From Enterenecus faecium (GTDB lineage Bacteria > Bacillota > Clostridia > Oscillospirales > Oscillospiraceae), in assembly GCA_018713215.1 (NCBI GenBank), contig DVFO01000031.1, positions 1 through 58,743 on the forward strand: a stretch of 58,743 nt of DNA, written 5' to 3'. Below, one piece after another: positions 52,284-58,743 of this stretch (positions within the stretch are counted from its first letter, which is position 1; each line of letters begins with the position of its first letter). A program made the position numbers and the translations under genes. The notes under the pieces are model-generated. The model worked only from the letters and a program-made list of their open reading frames with translations. It made no database searches and had not been told where the DNA came from.

Positions 52284-52625
52284 ATGCACGAGCTTGCCAT
52301 CACCCAGAGCATTCTGGACATTGCCGAACAAGTGGCTCAGGAACACGGGGCCACAAAGGTGAAAACGGTACACATCAAGCTGGGGGAGTATTCCGGCGTG
52401 GTTCCCCAGTGTGTCCAAGATTACTTCGACGTCATCAGCCAGGGCACCATCGCCCAGGGGGCCGTGCTGGACATCCAGCGGCTTCCGGTGGTCATCCACT
52501 GTCTGGACTGCAATCAGGATAGTCCTATCGACCGCCGCCATGTCCGCTGTCCTCAGTGCGGGTCCACCCACCTAAAGCTGATTCAAGGCCGGGAATTCTA
52601 CATTGAGAGTTTGGAGGTTGACTGA
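52284..52625 (+). CDS. hypA: Hydrogenase nickel insertion protein HypA
   Basis: 113 residues. Nickel-binding MHE at the N-terminus and zinc cysteines 73/76 and 89/92 (HCLDC, CPQCGS). It delivers nickel to the large subunit with HypB. Six bases after the hydrogenase gene and one base overlapping hypB. Confidence 0.95.
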   Translation: MHELAITQSILDIAEQVAQEHGATKVKTVHIKLGEYSGVVPQCVQDYFDVISQGTIAQGAVLDIQRLPVVIHCLDCNQDSPIDRRHVRCPQCGSTHLKLIQGREFYIESLEVD

Positions 52626-53293
52626 TGGAAATCAAAGTTATGCACCAGGTCATGGCCTGGAACGAGGACGTCAGCGACGCCGTCAAGGCAAAGCTGGCCC
52701 AACACCAGGTGTGCCTGGTCAACGTCATGGGCTCCCCCGGTGCGGGCAAGACCAGCACCATTGTAGCCCTCATAAACGCCCTGCGGGAGCGCTACCGCAT
52801 TGGGGTCATTGAAGGGGACATCGCCGGACAGATTGACGCCGACGCCATCCATGCCATGGGCATTCCCGTCACCCAGATCGACACCGACGGGGCCTGCCAC
52901 ATCGAGGCCATGAGCATTGAGAAGATGCTCCCCGAGTTCGATCTGGACAGCTTGGACGTCATCTTCGTGGAGAACATTGGAAACCTGGTGTGCCCCGCCG
53001 AGTTCAACATCGGCGAGAGCTTCCGCCTGGCCCTCCTCTCCATCCCCGAGGGGGACGACAAGGTGGAGAAATACCCCCTGATGTTCGCCACCACCCAGGC
53101 GCTGGTGATGAACAAGTACGACTTGAAGGATTATTTCGACTTTGACGACCAGCGGGTGGAGCACTCCGCCCGGGAGCAAAACCCGGAGGTGGCAGTGTTC
53201 CGCCTGTCCAACCGGGACGGCTCCGGCCTCAAGGAGCTGGTGGACTGGCTGAGCCAGAAGATCGATGCTCAAATCGGGAGGTGTCCGTCATGA
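52625..53293 (+). CDS. hypB: Hydrogenase nickel incorporation GTPase HypB
   Basis: 222 residues. Walker A MGSPGAGKTS (35-44), DIAGQIDADAI, ENIGNLVCPAEFNIGE and MNKYDL. It lacks both the N-terminal CxxCGC motif and any His-rich stretch, so it is a minimal form with no nickel storage. Overlaps mrpE by four bases. Confidence 0.95.
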   Translation: MEIKVMHQVMAWNEDVSDAVKAKLAQHQVCLVNVMGSPGAGKTSTIVALINALRERYRIGVIEGDIAGQIDADAIHAMGIPVTQIDTDGACHIEAMSIEKMLPEFDLDSLDVIFVENIGNLVCPAEFNIGESFRLALLSIPEGDDKVEKYPLMFATTQALVMNKYDLKDYFDFDDQRVEHSAREQNPEVAVFRLSNRDGSGLKELVDWLSQKIDAQIGRCPS

Positions 53294-53820
53294 AGGGCTT
53301 CCGCTTTACCGCCTGGCTGTCCACCGCCATCGTGTGCTTCCTCTTCTGGATGCTCCTCACCTGGTCCTTTGCCCCCCGGGAACTCATCCTGGGCGGCATC
53401 GTGTCGGTGATTGTGGCGGCCTTTGCCTGCCGCTTCTTCATCCACTCTTCCGCCTTCTACCTCTACAACCCGGTACGGCTCATTCTGCTGGTGTTCTACT
53501 GTGTCATCATCTTCTTCTGGGAGATCATCAAGGCCAACGTGAGCATGGCCAAGCTGGTTTTGAGCCCCAAACTCAGCTACAAGCCGGGCATCCTGCGCAT
53601 CCCCGGCTCCCCCAACCTGACAAGTGACTACGGCATCGCCATGGTGTCCAACTGTATCACCCTCACCCCGGGCACCATTACCATGGAGACCGCCCAGGAC
53701 CAGGAGGGGCGCAACTACTACTACGTCCACTGGATCGACGTGGCGGAGACCGACCGGGACAAGGCCGGGGACGCCATCAAGGGAACCATGGAACGCTGGA
53801 TCGGGAGGATTTGGAAATGA
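53290..53820 (+). CDS. mrpE: Mrp antiporter-type subunit E (MbhA-like)
   Basis: 176 residues from ATG 53290 (GGGAGG eight bases before). Three hydrophobic helices and the cytoplasmic domain with LTSDYGIAMVSNCITLTPGTITME, diagnostic for MrpE/MnhE. First gene of the sodium/proton antiporter module of the membrane hydrogenase. Confidence 0.93.
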   Translation: MKGFRFTAWLSTAIVCFLFWMLLTWSFAPRELILGGIVSVIVAAFACRFFIHSSAFYLYNPVRLILLVFYCVIIFFWEIIKANVSMAKLVLSPKLSYKPGILRIPGSPNLTSDYGIAMVSNCITLTPGTITMETAQDQEGRNYYYVHWIDVAETDRDKAGDAIKGTMERWIGRIWK

Positions 53821-54071
53821 CAGTCTTTTTAATTGGCGCCATTGTGTGCATCATCCTGGACCTGCTCCTGCTCTACCGGGTATTCCGGGGCCCCACGGCC
53901 GCCGACCGCATCTGCGCCATGGACGCCTTGGACCTGGTGACCGCTCTGGCCCTGGTGCTCTACTCCCTGCACACCGGGCGCACCATCTACCTGGACATCG
54001 CCCTGGTGGTAGCCCTGCTGGGCTTTGTCAGCACCGTGTTTGTGGGCCGCTATCTGGAAAGGAGGCTGTGA
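53817..54071 (+). CDS. mrpF: Mrp antiporter-type subunit F (MbhB-like)
   Basis: 84 residues from ATG 53817, four-base overlap with mrpE. Three helices with FRGPTAADRICAMDAL, the MrpF signature. Confidence 0.93.
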   Translation: MTVFLIGAIVCIILDLLLLYRVFRGPTAADRICAMDALDLVTALALVLYSLHTGRTIYLDIALVVALLGFVSTVFVGRYLERRL

Positions 54072-54074
54072 GGT

Positions 54075-54419
54075 ATGGAAACGGTTGATATTGTGGTGGC
54101 TGTCCTCATGGCCATCGGCCTGTTCTTCGCCTTCATCGGCACCCTGGGCATCCTGCGCATGCCGGACGTGTTCGGGCGGCTCCAGGCCTCCACCTGCATC
54201 TCCACCATGGGCACCATCTTTGTCATCCTGGCCAGCATCGTGTATGTGGTGGCCAACGGCATGAGCGGCTCGGTGGTGGTGAAGCTGGTATTCATCCTGC
54301 TGTTTGTGCTGGGCACCAACCCGGTGTCCAACCACGCTCTGTGCAAGGGCGCTTACCGCTCGGTGAAGCCCAACCCGGAGCCGATCATCGACGACTATAA
54401 GGAGGATGATCCCCAATGA
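54075..54419 (+). CDS. mrpG: Mrp antiporter-type subunit G (MbhC-like)
   Basis: 114 residues. Three helices, GTLGILRMPDVFGRLQAST typical for MrpG, and an acidic C-terminal tail. Three-base gap from mrpF. Confidence 0.93.
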   Translation: METVDIVVAVLMAIGLFFAFIGTLGILRMPDVFGRLQASTCISTMGTIFVILASIVYVVANGMSGSVVVKLVFILLFVLGTNPVSNHALCKGAYRSVKPNPEPIIDDYKEDDPQ

Positions 54420-54679
54420 ATGGTACCTTGGTTTTTGTCCTGAACACCCTGGTGCTCTGCGGCATTGTGGCCTCCGCCATTGTGGCGGTGAACGCCAAAA
54501 AGGTCATCGACTCGGTGATTGCCCTGGCGGCCACCGGCTCCTTTGTGGCCCTGGAGTTTGTGCTCTTGCAGGCCCCGGACGTGGCCATCGCGGAGGCCAG
54601 CGTAGGGGCGGTACTTTCCACCATTCTCTACATCATCGCCCTGCGTAAGGTGTACGGCAGAAAGGGGGAGCAGCAATGA
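54416..54679 (+). CDS. DUF4040 / MbhD-like subunit (MrpA C-terminal-like)
   Basis: 87 residues, three helices with LQAPDVAIAEASVGAVLST, the conserved core of MbhD and of the MrpA C-terminal part. Four-base overlaps on both sides. Confidence 0.9.
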   Translation: MNGTLVFVLNTLVLCGIVASAIVAVNAKKVIDSVIALAATGSFVALEFVLLQAPDVAIAEASVGAVLSTILYIIALRKVYGRKGEQQ

Positions 54680-55050
54680 GCGGCACGAAAAAAGTGGTCT
54701 TGGCTCTGACCCTTGTGGTACTCCTGGCCTGCGGCGTATGGGCCGGGTGGCGCATGGCGGGCAGCCCTCCCACCTACGACGGCACCAACACCGACCTGGT
54801 GGGGCTGTACGAAGACCCCAGCTCCTATGACAACTCCAACGCCGACGGCGCCGCCGCCATTATGGTCAACGAGAACCTGGAAAAGACCGCCGCCGACAAC
54901 GTGGTCTTCTCCGTAGTCTTCAACTTCCGTGGTTACGATACCATGGGTGAGAGCTTCATTCTCATCGCCGCCATCGCAGGCTCCCTGGTGATCCTGCGCA
55001 AGGCTGCCCATTCTGTGAAAAAGGAGGACCAGGGCCATGAAGACCTATAA
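54676..55050 (+). CDS. MbhE-like hydrogenase subunit
   Basis: 124 residues. Membrane helix near the N-terminus, an extracellular loop, then VVFNFRGYDTMGESFILIAA, as in MbhE and MrpA/MrpB-linked proteins. Overlaps the next gene by 14 bases. Confidence 0.88.
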   Translation: MSGTKKVVLALTLVVLLACGVWAGWRMAGSPPTYDGTNTDLVGLYEDPSSYDNSNADGAAAIMVNENLEKTAADNVVFSVVFNFRGYDTMGESFILIAAIAGSLVILRKAAHSVKKEDQGHEDL

Positions 55051-55498
55051 AAAGACCCATGCCATCTCCCGGTGCGCCTCCGACCTGTTCCTCCCCCTGG
55101 CCTGCGTCTTCGGCTGCTACGTGGTGCTCCACGGCAGCACCAGCCCCGGCGGCGGCTTCCAGGGCGGCGTACTGGTGGCCAGCGCCATTTTGCTGGTGTA
55201 CCTGGGGTACGGCGGCTGGGGCGTCAAGCACTCCTTCAACGAGCACATGCTCCACTCCAGTGAGACGGTGGCGGAGATCATGTACGTGGTCATCGCCCTG
55301 GTGGGTGTGTTCACGGGCCTGAACTTCTGCGTCAACTTCGTCTTTGCCGGGCAACAGGTGGACACCAGCATCCTGATGAACGATGCGGTGGGCTACCACG
55401 TGATGGCAGGCATTACCTGCCTCCTGATCATGATGCTCAGCGTGCTGGAGGATGACAAACACGAGTCTCCCGAGGAAAAGGAGGAGGATGCGGCATGA
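55037..55498 (+). CDS. Mrp antiporter-type subunit B (MbhF-like)
   Basis: 153 residues, four helices, LHGSTSPGGGFQGGVLVAS signature of MrpB/MnhB. Acidic C-terminus. Four-base overlap with the next gene. Confidence 0.92.
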   Translation: MKTYKKTHAISRCASDLFLPLACVFGCYVVLHGSTSPGGGFQGGVLVASAILLVYLGYGGWGVKHSFNEHMLHSSETVAEIMYVVIALVGVFTGLNFCVNFVFAGQQVDTSILMNDAVGYHVMAGITCLLIMMLSVLEDDKHESPEEKEEDAA

Positions 55499-55845
55499 TA
55501 TTCACCAATTACCTGGTCTGCTTCTTTCTCATCGCCCTGGGCATCTACTGTATGGTGACGAAAAAGAACCTCTTCAAGATCTGCGTGGGCATGGGCCTGG
55601 TGGACTACGGCGTCAACCTGCTCATCGTCTCCGTGGGCTTTCACGACGGCGGCACCGCTCCCATCTTCAACATCTCGGAGCTCACCCGCGACACCTTCTT
55701 CGTAGACCCCATTCCCCAGGCCCTCACCCTCACCTCCATCGTCATCGGCGCATGTACCACCGCCATGACCCTGAGTCTCATCATCATGCTCTACAAACAG
55801 TACGGCACTTTGGAGTCGGACCAGATTAGGAGGTTACGAGGATGA
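55495..55845 (+). CDS. Mrp antiporter-type subunit C / NuoK-like (MbhG-like)
   Basis: 116 residues, three helices, with IALGIYCMVTKKNLFKICVGM and DPIPQALTLTSIVIGACTTA as in MrpC and NuoK. Confidence 0.93.
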   Translation: MIFTNYLVCFFLIALGIYCMVTKKNLFKICVGMGLVDYGVNLLIVSVGFHDGGTAPIFNISELTRDTFFVDPIPQALTLTSIVIGACTTAMTLSLIIMLYKQYGTLESDQIRRLRG

Positions 55846-57782
55846 CATTCGATTTTTCTAACTTCATCAACAACTTCCCCATCCTGGCCATCATGTCCCT
55901 GTTTTTGGGAGCCTTTATCTCCTCCCTGGTGGGACGGCGCAACGCCAAGGTGCGCAACACTGTGGTGTTTCTCTCCATGTTGGTCTCCCTGGTGCTCATC
56001 CTCGCCCTCATCAAGCCGGTGCTGCTGGAGGGCCAGGTCATCAACTACTGGCTGGGCAACTGGGAGCCGGTAGAGGGCTGGGCCATCGGCAACAGCCTGG
56101 AAGTGGACGCTCTGAGCCTGTTCTTCGCCCTCATTGTGGTGGTGGCCGTGTTCGTCTCCGGCGTCTACTCCTTCTTCTACATGAGCCACGACGACTCCCT
56201 GGTCAACTACTATACCCTATTTTTGATGCTGTCCGGCTCCGTGCTGGGCCTGGTGCTGTCCGGGGACCTCTTCAACATGTTCGTCATGATCGAGATCATG
56301 ACCTTCACCGCCGTGGCCCTCACTGCCTTCCGCAACCACTACGAGGGTGCTCTGGAGGGGGCCTTCAAGTACCTGGTGGTGGGCTCTCTGGGCTCCACCT
56401 CGGTGCTCATTGGCATCGCCCTCCTCTACTCCCAGCTTCACACCCTGAATCTGGCCCAGATTGCAGCCCTGCTGCCCACTGCCTCCTCCCCGGTGATTCT
56501 CATCGCCTTCGCCTTCCTCTTTGTGGGCTTTGGCTCCAAGGCCTTCCTGTTCCCCTTCCACCCCCTGGCCGCCGACGCCCACGCCGTGGCCCCCGCCTCC
56601 ATCTCCCTGATGATCTCGGGCGTTCTGACCAAATGCGGCGTGTACGGCATCATCCGCCTGTGCTACTGCCTGTACCAGAACATGGACCAGCCCTTCGTGC
56701 AGTACTTTGTCACCGGGGTGGGTGTCATCAGCATGTTCGTGTGCGTCACCATGGCCTTCAACCAGCACAACTTTAAGCGTCTGCTGGCCTTCCACTCCAT
56801 CTCCCAGGTGGGGTATGTGATCACCGTCATCGGCCTGGGCTCCGCTCTTGGCATGTCCGCTGGCCTGTTCCACGCCATGAACCACACCATCTTCAAGGGT
56901 CTTTTGTTCCTCACCGCCGGTGCGGTCCAGCACGCCACCGGAAGCCTGGACCTGGACGAGCTGGGCGGCCTTTCCAAGAAGATGCCCGGCACCTGCGCCC
57001 TCTTCCTTATCGGCGCGGCCTCCATCAGCGGCCTGCCCCCCTTCAACGGCTTTGCCTCCAAGTGGATGATCTATCAGGCCACCTTCCAGAAGGCGGGAGA
57101 GACGGGCAACTTCTTCTTCGTGGTGGTGTGCGTGGCCGCTCTCATCACCAGCGTGCTCACCCTGGCCTCCTTCATCAAGGTGGCTCAGAGCGTGTTCTTC
57201 GGCCAGCTCAACCCCAAGTTTGCACATACCCGTGAAGTCTCCCTGGGGATGCGCATTCCCATGTGGATTCTGGCCGCCCTGTGCATCCTGCCCGGTCTGT
57301 TCCCCGACCAGGTGCAGCAGTGGCTGCTCACCCCCGCCACCCAGGCCGCTACCAATGCCTCCGGGTACATTGACGCCGCCATGGGCACCGGGTACGCCGC
57401 CGCCCACGGGGTGGAATCTTCCCTGGTCTCCGGCTTCTCCCTGTCCGGGGCCTGGCAGCCGGTGATGTGGCTGCTGCTGCTGATCTCCGTGACCCTGGCC
57501 GTGTGCATCGTAGCCCTGCTGGGCGGGGACGAGAAGGCCACCGTCACCTCCCAGATTACCGCCGAGACGGATGCCGACCCCAAGTACGACTCCTTCTTCT
57601 CCGGTGAGGCCAGCGTGTACTCCCAGGTGGGAGGCAGCGACCTGTTCTGGGGCTTCAAGCACAACTGGAGACACTACTTCTCCTTCATGCACAACTGGCA
57701 CAGCGGCGTGGTCAACGACTACACCCTGTACGGCGCCGCCGCCATTGCCGTGGCTCTGGTGCTGTGCGTCATCTTTCTGTAA
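55842..57782 (+). CDS. Mrp subunit D / NuoN-like proton-translocating subunit (MbhH-like)
   Basis: 646 residues, about 14 helices. The ion-path residues are seen: Glu in NMFVMIEIMTF, Lys in EGAFKYLVVG, Lys and His in GSKAFLFPFHPLAADAHAVAP, and HAMNHTIFKGLLF. A C-terminal extension of about 110 residues holds a soluble acidic part and one last helix, longer than standard MrpD. Confidence 0.94.
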   Translation: MTFDFSNFINNFPILAIMSLFLGAFISSLVGRRNAKVRNTVVFLSMLVSLVLILALIKPVLLEGQVINYWLGNWEPVEGWAIGNSLEVDALSLFFALIVVVAVFVSGVYSFFYMSHDDSLVNYYTLFLMLSGSVLGLVLSGDLFNMFVMIEIMTFTAVALTAFRNHYEGALEGAFKYLVVGSLGSTSVLIGIALLYSQLHTLNLAQIAALLPTASSPVILIAFAFLFVGFGSKAFLFPFHPLAADAHAVAPASISLMISGVLTKCGVYGIIRLCYCLYQNMDQPFVQYFVTGVGVISMFVCVTMAFNQHNFKRLLAFHSISQVGYVITVIGLGSALGMSAGLFHAMNHTIFKGLLFLTAGAVQHATGSLDLDELGGLSKKMPGTCALFLIGAASISGLPPFNGFASKWMIYQATFQKAGETGNFFFVVVCVAALITSVLTLASFIKVAQSVFFGQLNPKFAHTREVSLGMRIPMWILAALCILPGLFPDQVQQWLLTPATQAATNASGYIDAAMGTGYAAAHGVESSLVSGFSLSGAWQPVMWLLLLISVTLAVCIVALLGGDEKATVTSQITAETDADPKYDSFFSGEASVYSQVGGSDLFWGFKHNWRHYFSFMHNWHSGVVNDYTLYGAAAIAVALVLCVIFL

Positions 57783-57796
57783 AGGGGGTACCTGAC

Positions 57797-58743
57797 ATGA
57801 CAAATCTTCTCTGGACGATCTTCCATGTGCTGGTATTCCCCGGCCTCCTGTTCTGTGTGGTGGTGGGGGTCCTGCTGGCAGGCCTGGACCGCAAGCTGGT
57901 GGCCCGGATGCAAAACCGGGTGGGCCCGCCCCTGCTCCAGCCCTGGTACGATTTCCTCAAGTGCTGCGGCAAGGAGACCATCATTCCCCGCCACGCCCGC
58001 CGTGGACTGTTCCTGGCCGCCCCGGTGCTGGGCTTTGCCGCCCTGATTACCGTGGCCCTGTTCGTCCCCGTGTTCTCCTACTCCGTGTACTCCACCTCCG
58101 CCGACCTGGTGGTCATCCTCTACCTCCTGACAGTAGTGGGCGTGTCCATGATCGTGGGCGCTGCCGCCTCTGGCTCCCCCTTCGCCGGGGTGGGCCTGAG
58201 CCGGGAAATGGTGGCCATGATCTCCTACGAGCTGCCCTTCGTGCTGGTGATGCTGGCCGTGGGCCGCATGGCGGGTGAAGGCTCCCCTCTGGGTGTCACC
58301 TTCTCCCTCCAGGCCATTGTGGACTGGCAGGCCGTCAACGGCAATATGCTCTTCCACTGGAGCATGATTCCCGCCGCTCTGGCCATGCTCTTCGTCATCC
58401 CCTGCGAGATCGGCATGCACCCCTTTGACATCGCCGAGGCGGAGACCGAGATCTGCGAGGGCACCCTGGCCGAGTACAGCGGCCCCCCCGCCGGACTGTT
58501 CCGGCTCACCCACTGCGTGAAAATGTACGTCATGTGCGCCCTCTTCTGTGTGCTGTTCCTGGGCGGCATCTCCACCGGGTATGCCGCTCTGGACGCCCTG
58601 GTGATGGTGGTCCTCAGCGTGGTGCTCACCTTTGTGACCATGAGCGTGCCCCACGCCGTGTGCGCCCGGTTCAAGGTGGAGCAAGTGTTCAAATTCTACT
58701 GGACGGTGGTGGCCGGTCTGGCCCTCATCAGTCTCATTCTGGT
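57797..58743 (+). CDS. NuoH-like membrane hydrogenase subunit (MbhM/EchB-like), 3' partial
   Basis: 315 residues to the right edge, no stop. Start ATG 57797 with AAAGGGGG upstream. RKLVARMQNRVGPPLLQPWYDFLK is the NuoH/EchB signature, and IPCEIGMHPFDIAEAETEI the conserved acidic loop near the quinone-like cavity. It anchors the hydrogenase arm in the membrane. The operon goes on, so the small subunit and ferredoxin-type subunits may follow. Confidence 0.93.
   Translation, partial: MTNLLWTIFHVLVFPGLLFCVVVGVLLAGLDRKLVARMQNRVGPPLLQPWYDFLKCCGKETIIPRHARRGLFLAAPVLGFAALITVALFVPVFSYSVYSTSADLVVILYLLTVVGVSMIVGAAASGSPFAGVGLSREMVAMISYELPFVLVMLAVGRMAGEGSPLGVTFSLQAIVDWQAVNGNMLFHWSMIPAALAMLFVIPCEIGMHPFDIAEAETEICEGTLAEYSGPPAGLFRLTHCVKMYVMCALFCVLFLGGISTGYAALDALVMVVLSVVLTFVTMSVPHAVCARFKVEQVFKFYWTVVAGLALISLIL

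Noticed and set aside
1..58743. CRISPR arrays, tRNA or rRNA genes
   Set aside because: No regularly spaced direct repeats, cloverleaf with CCA-end context or rRNA-like sequence was seen in any gap.

Overview
The window is chromosomal DNA of a GC-rich anaerobic Firmicute. I infer a gut Clostridia of the Oscillospiraceae type (Flavonifractor, Pseudoflavonifractor, Intestinimonas and relatives). The signs are Gram-positive promoters and Shine-Dalgarno sites, LCP wall-assembly proteins, sortase-anchored glycosidases, CD1247-, DUF6514- and PRK06851-type proteins, pyruvate formate-lyase, an anaerobic glycerol-3-phosphate dehydrogenase cluster and a ferredoxin-type membrane hydrogenase. No tRNA, rRNA, CRISPR array, prophage or transposase gene was recognised. 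Genus is inferred, not shown.

Layout. 1-6.6 kb: the end of a fused ABC exporter, a divergent SLOG (DUF1273)/XRE pair, oleate hydratase with a TetR regulator, and a CD1247-like metal-binding protein. 6.6-11.4 kb: efp with a duplicated 3' end beside a cluster of small hairpins, an M24 peptidase, yqeG-nfo, a MITE-like palindrome, an unknown TIM-barrel-like protein and rpsU. 11.6-19.3 kb: a wall-anchored transglutaminase-like protein, leuS, a small membrane protein, LytTR-DUF3021, a PRK06851 ATPase and a DUF6514 protein. 19.4-27.0 kb: polA-rimI-GNAT-tsaD, a holin-like protein, prfC and a membrane-anchored unknown.

27.0-43.4 kb holds two very large wall-anchored beta-L-arabinofuranosidases, one GH146-like and one GH127. 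Between them lies the glycerol region: glpK, and divergently an FAD dehydrogenase, an FAD oxidoreductase and a DUF1667 protein. The two glycosidase genes share an almost identical promoter block and an inverted pair of ATTTGTAY half-sites at matching distance, which suggests a common arabinose-type regulator acting by DNA looping. Both glp units carry a leader terminator, as expected for antitermination control.

43.4-51 kb: pflA-pflB behind a ZTP-type riboswitch, two paralogous LCP ligases with a solute-binding-like extracellular domain, and a SpoU methyltransferase. 51 kb to the right edge: a consensus promoter, a structured leader with a terminator, then an Mrp-linked group 4 [NiFe] hydrogenase operon. 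It starts with the catalytic large subunit, then hypA and hypB, then the Mrp-like sodium module in Mbh order (E, F, G, MbhD, MbhE, B, C, D-like) and an NuoH-like subunit that runs off the window. Together pfl, glycerol oxidation and the hydrogenase describe a fermentative metabolism that disposes of electrons as formate and H2, the latter probably coupled to sodium export.
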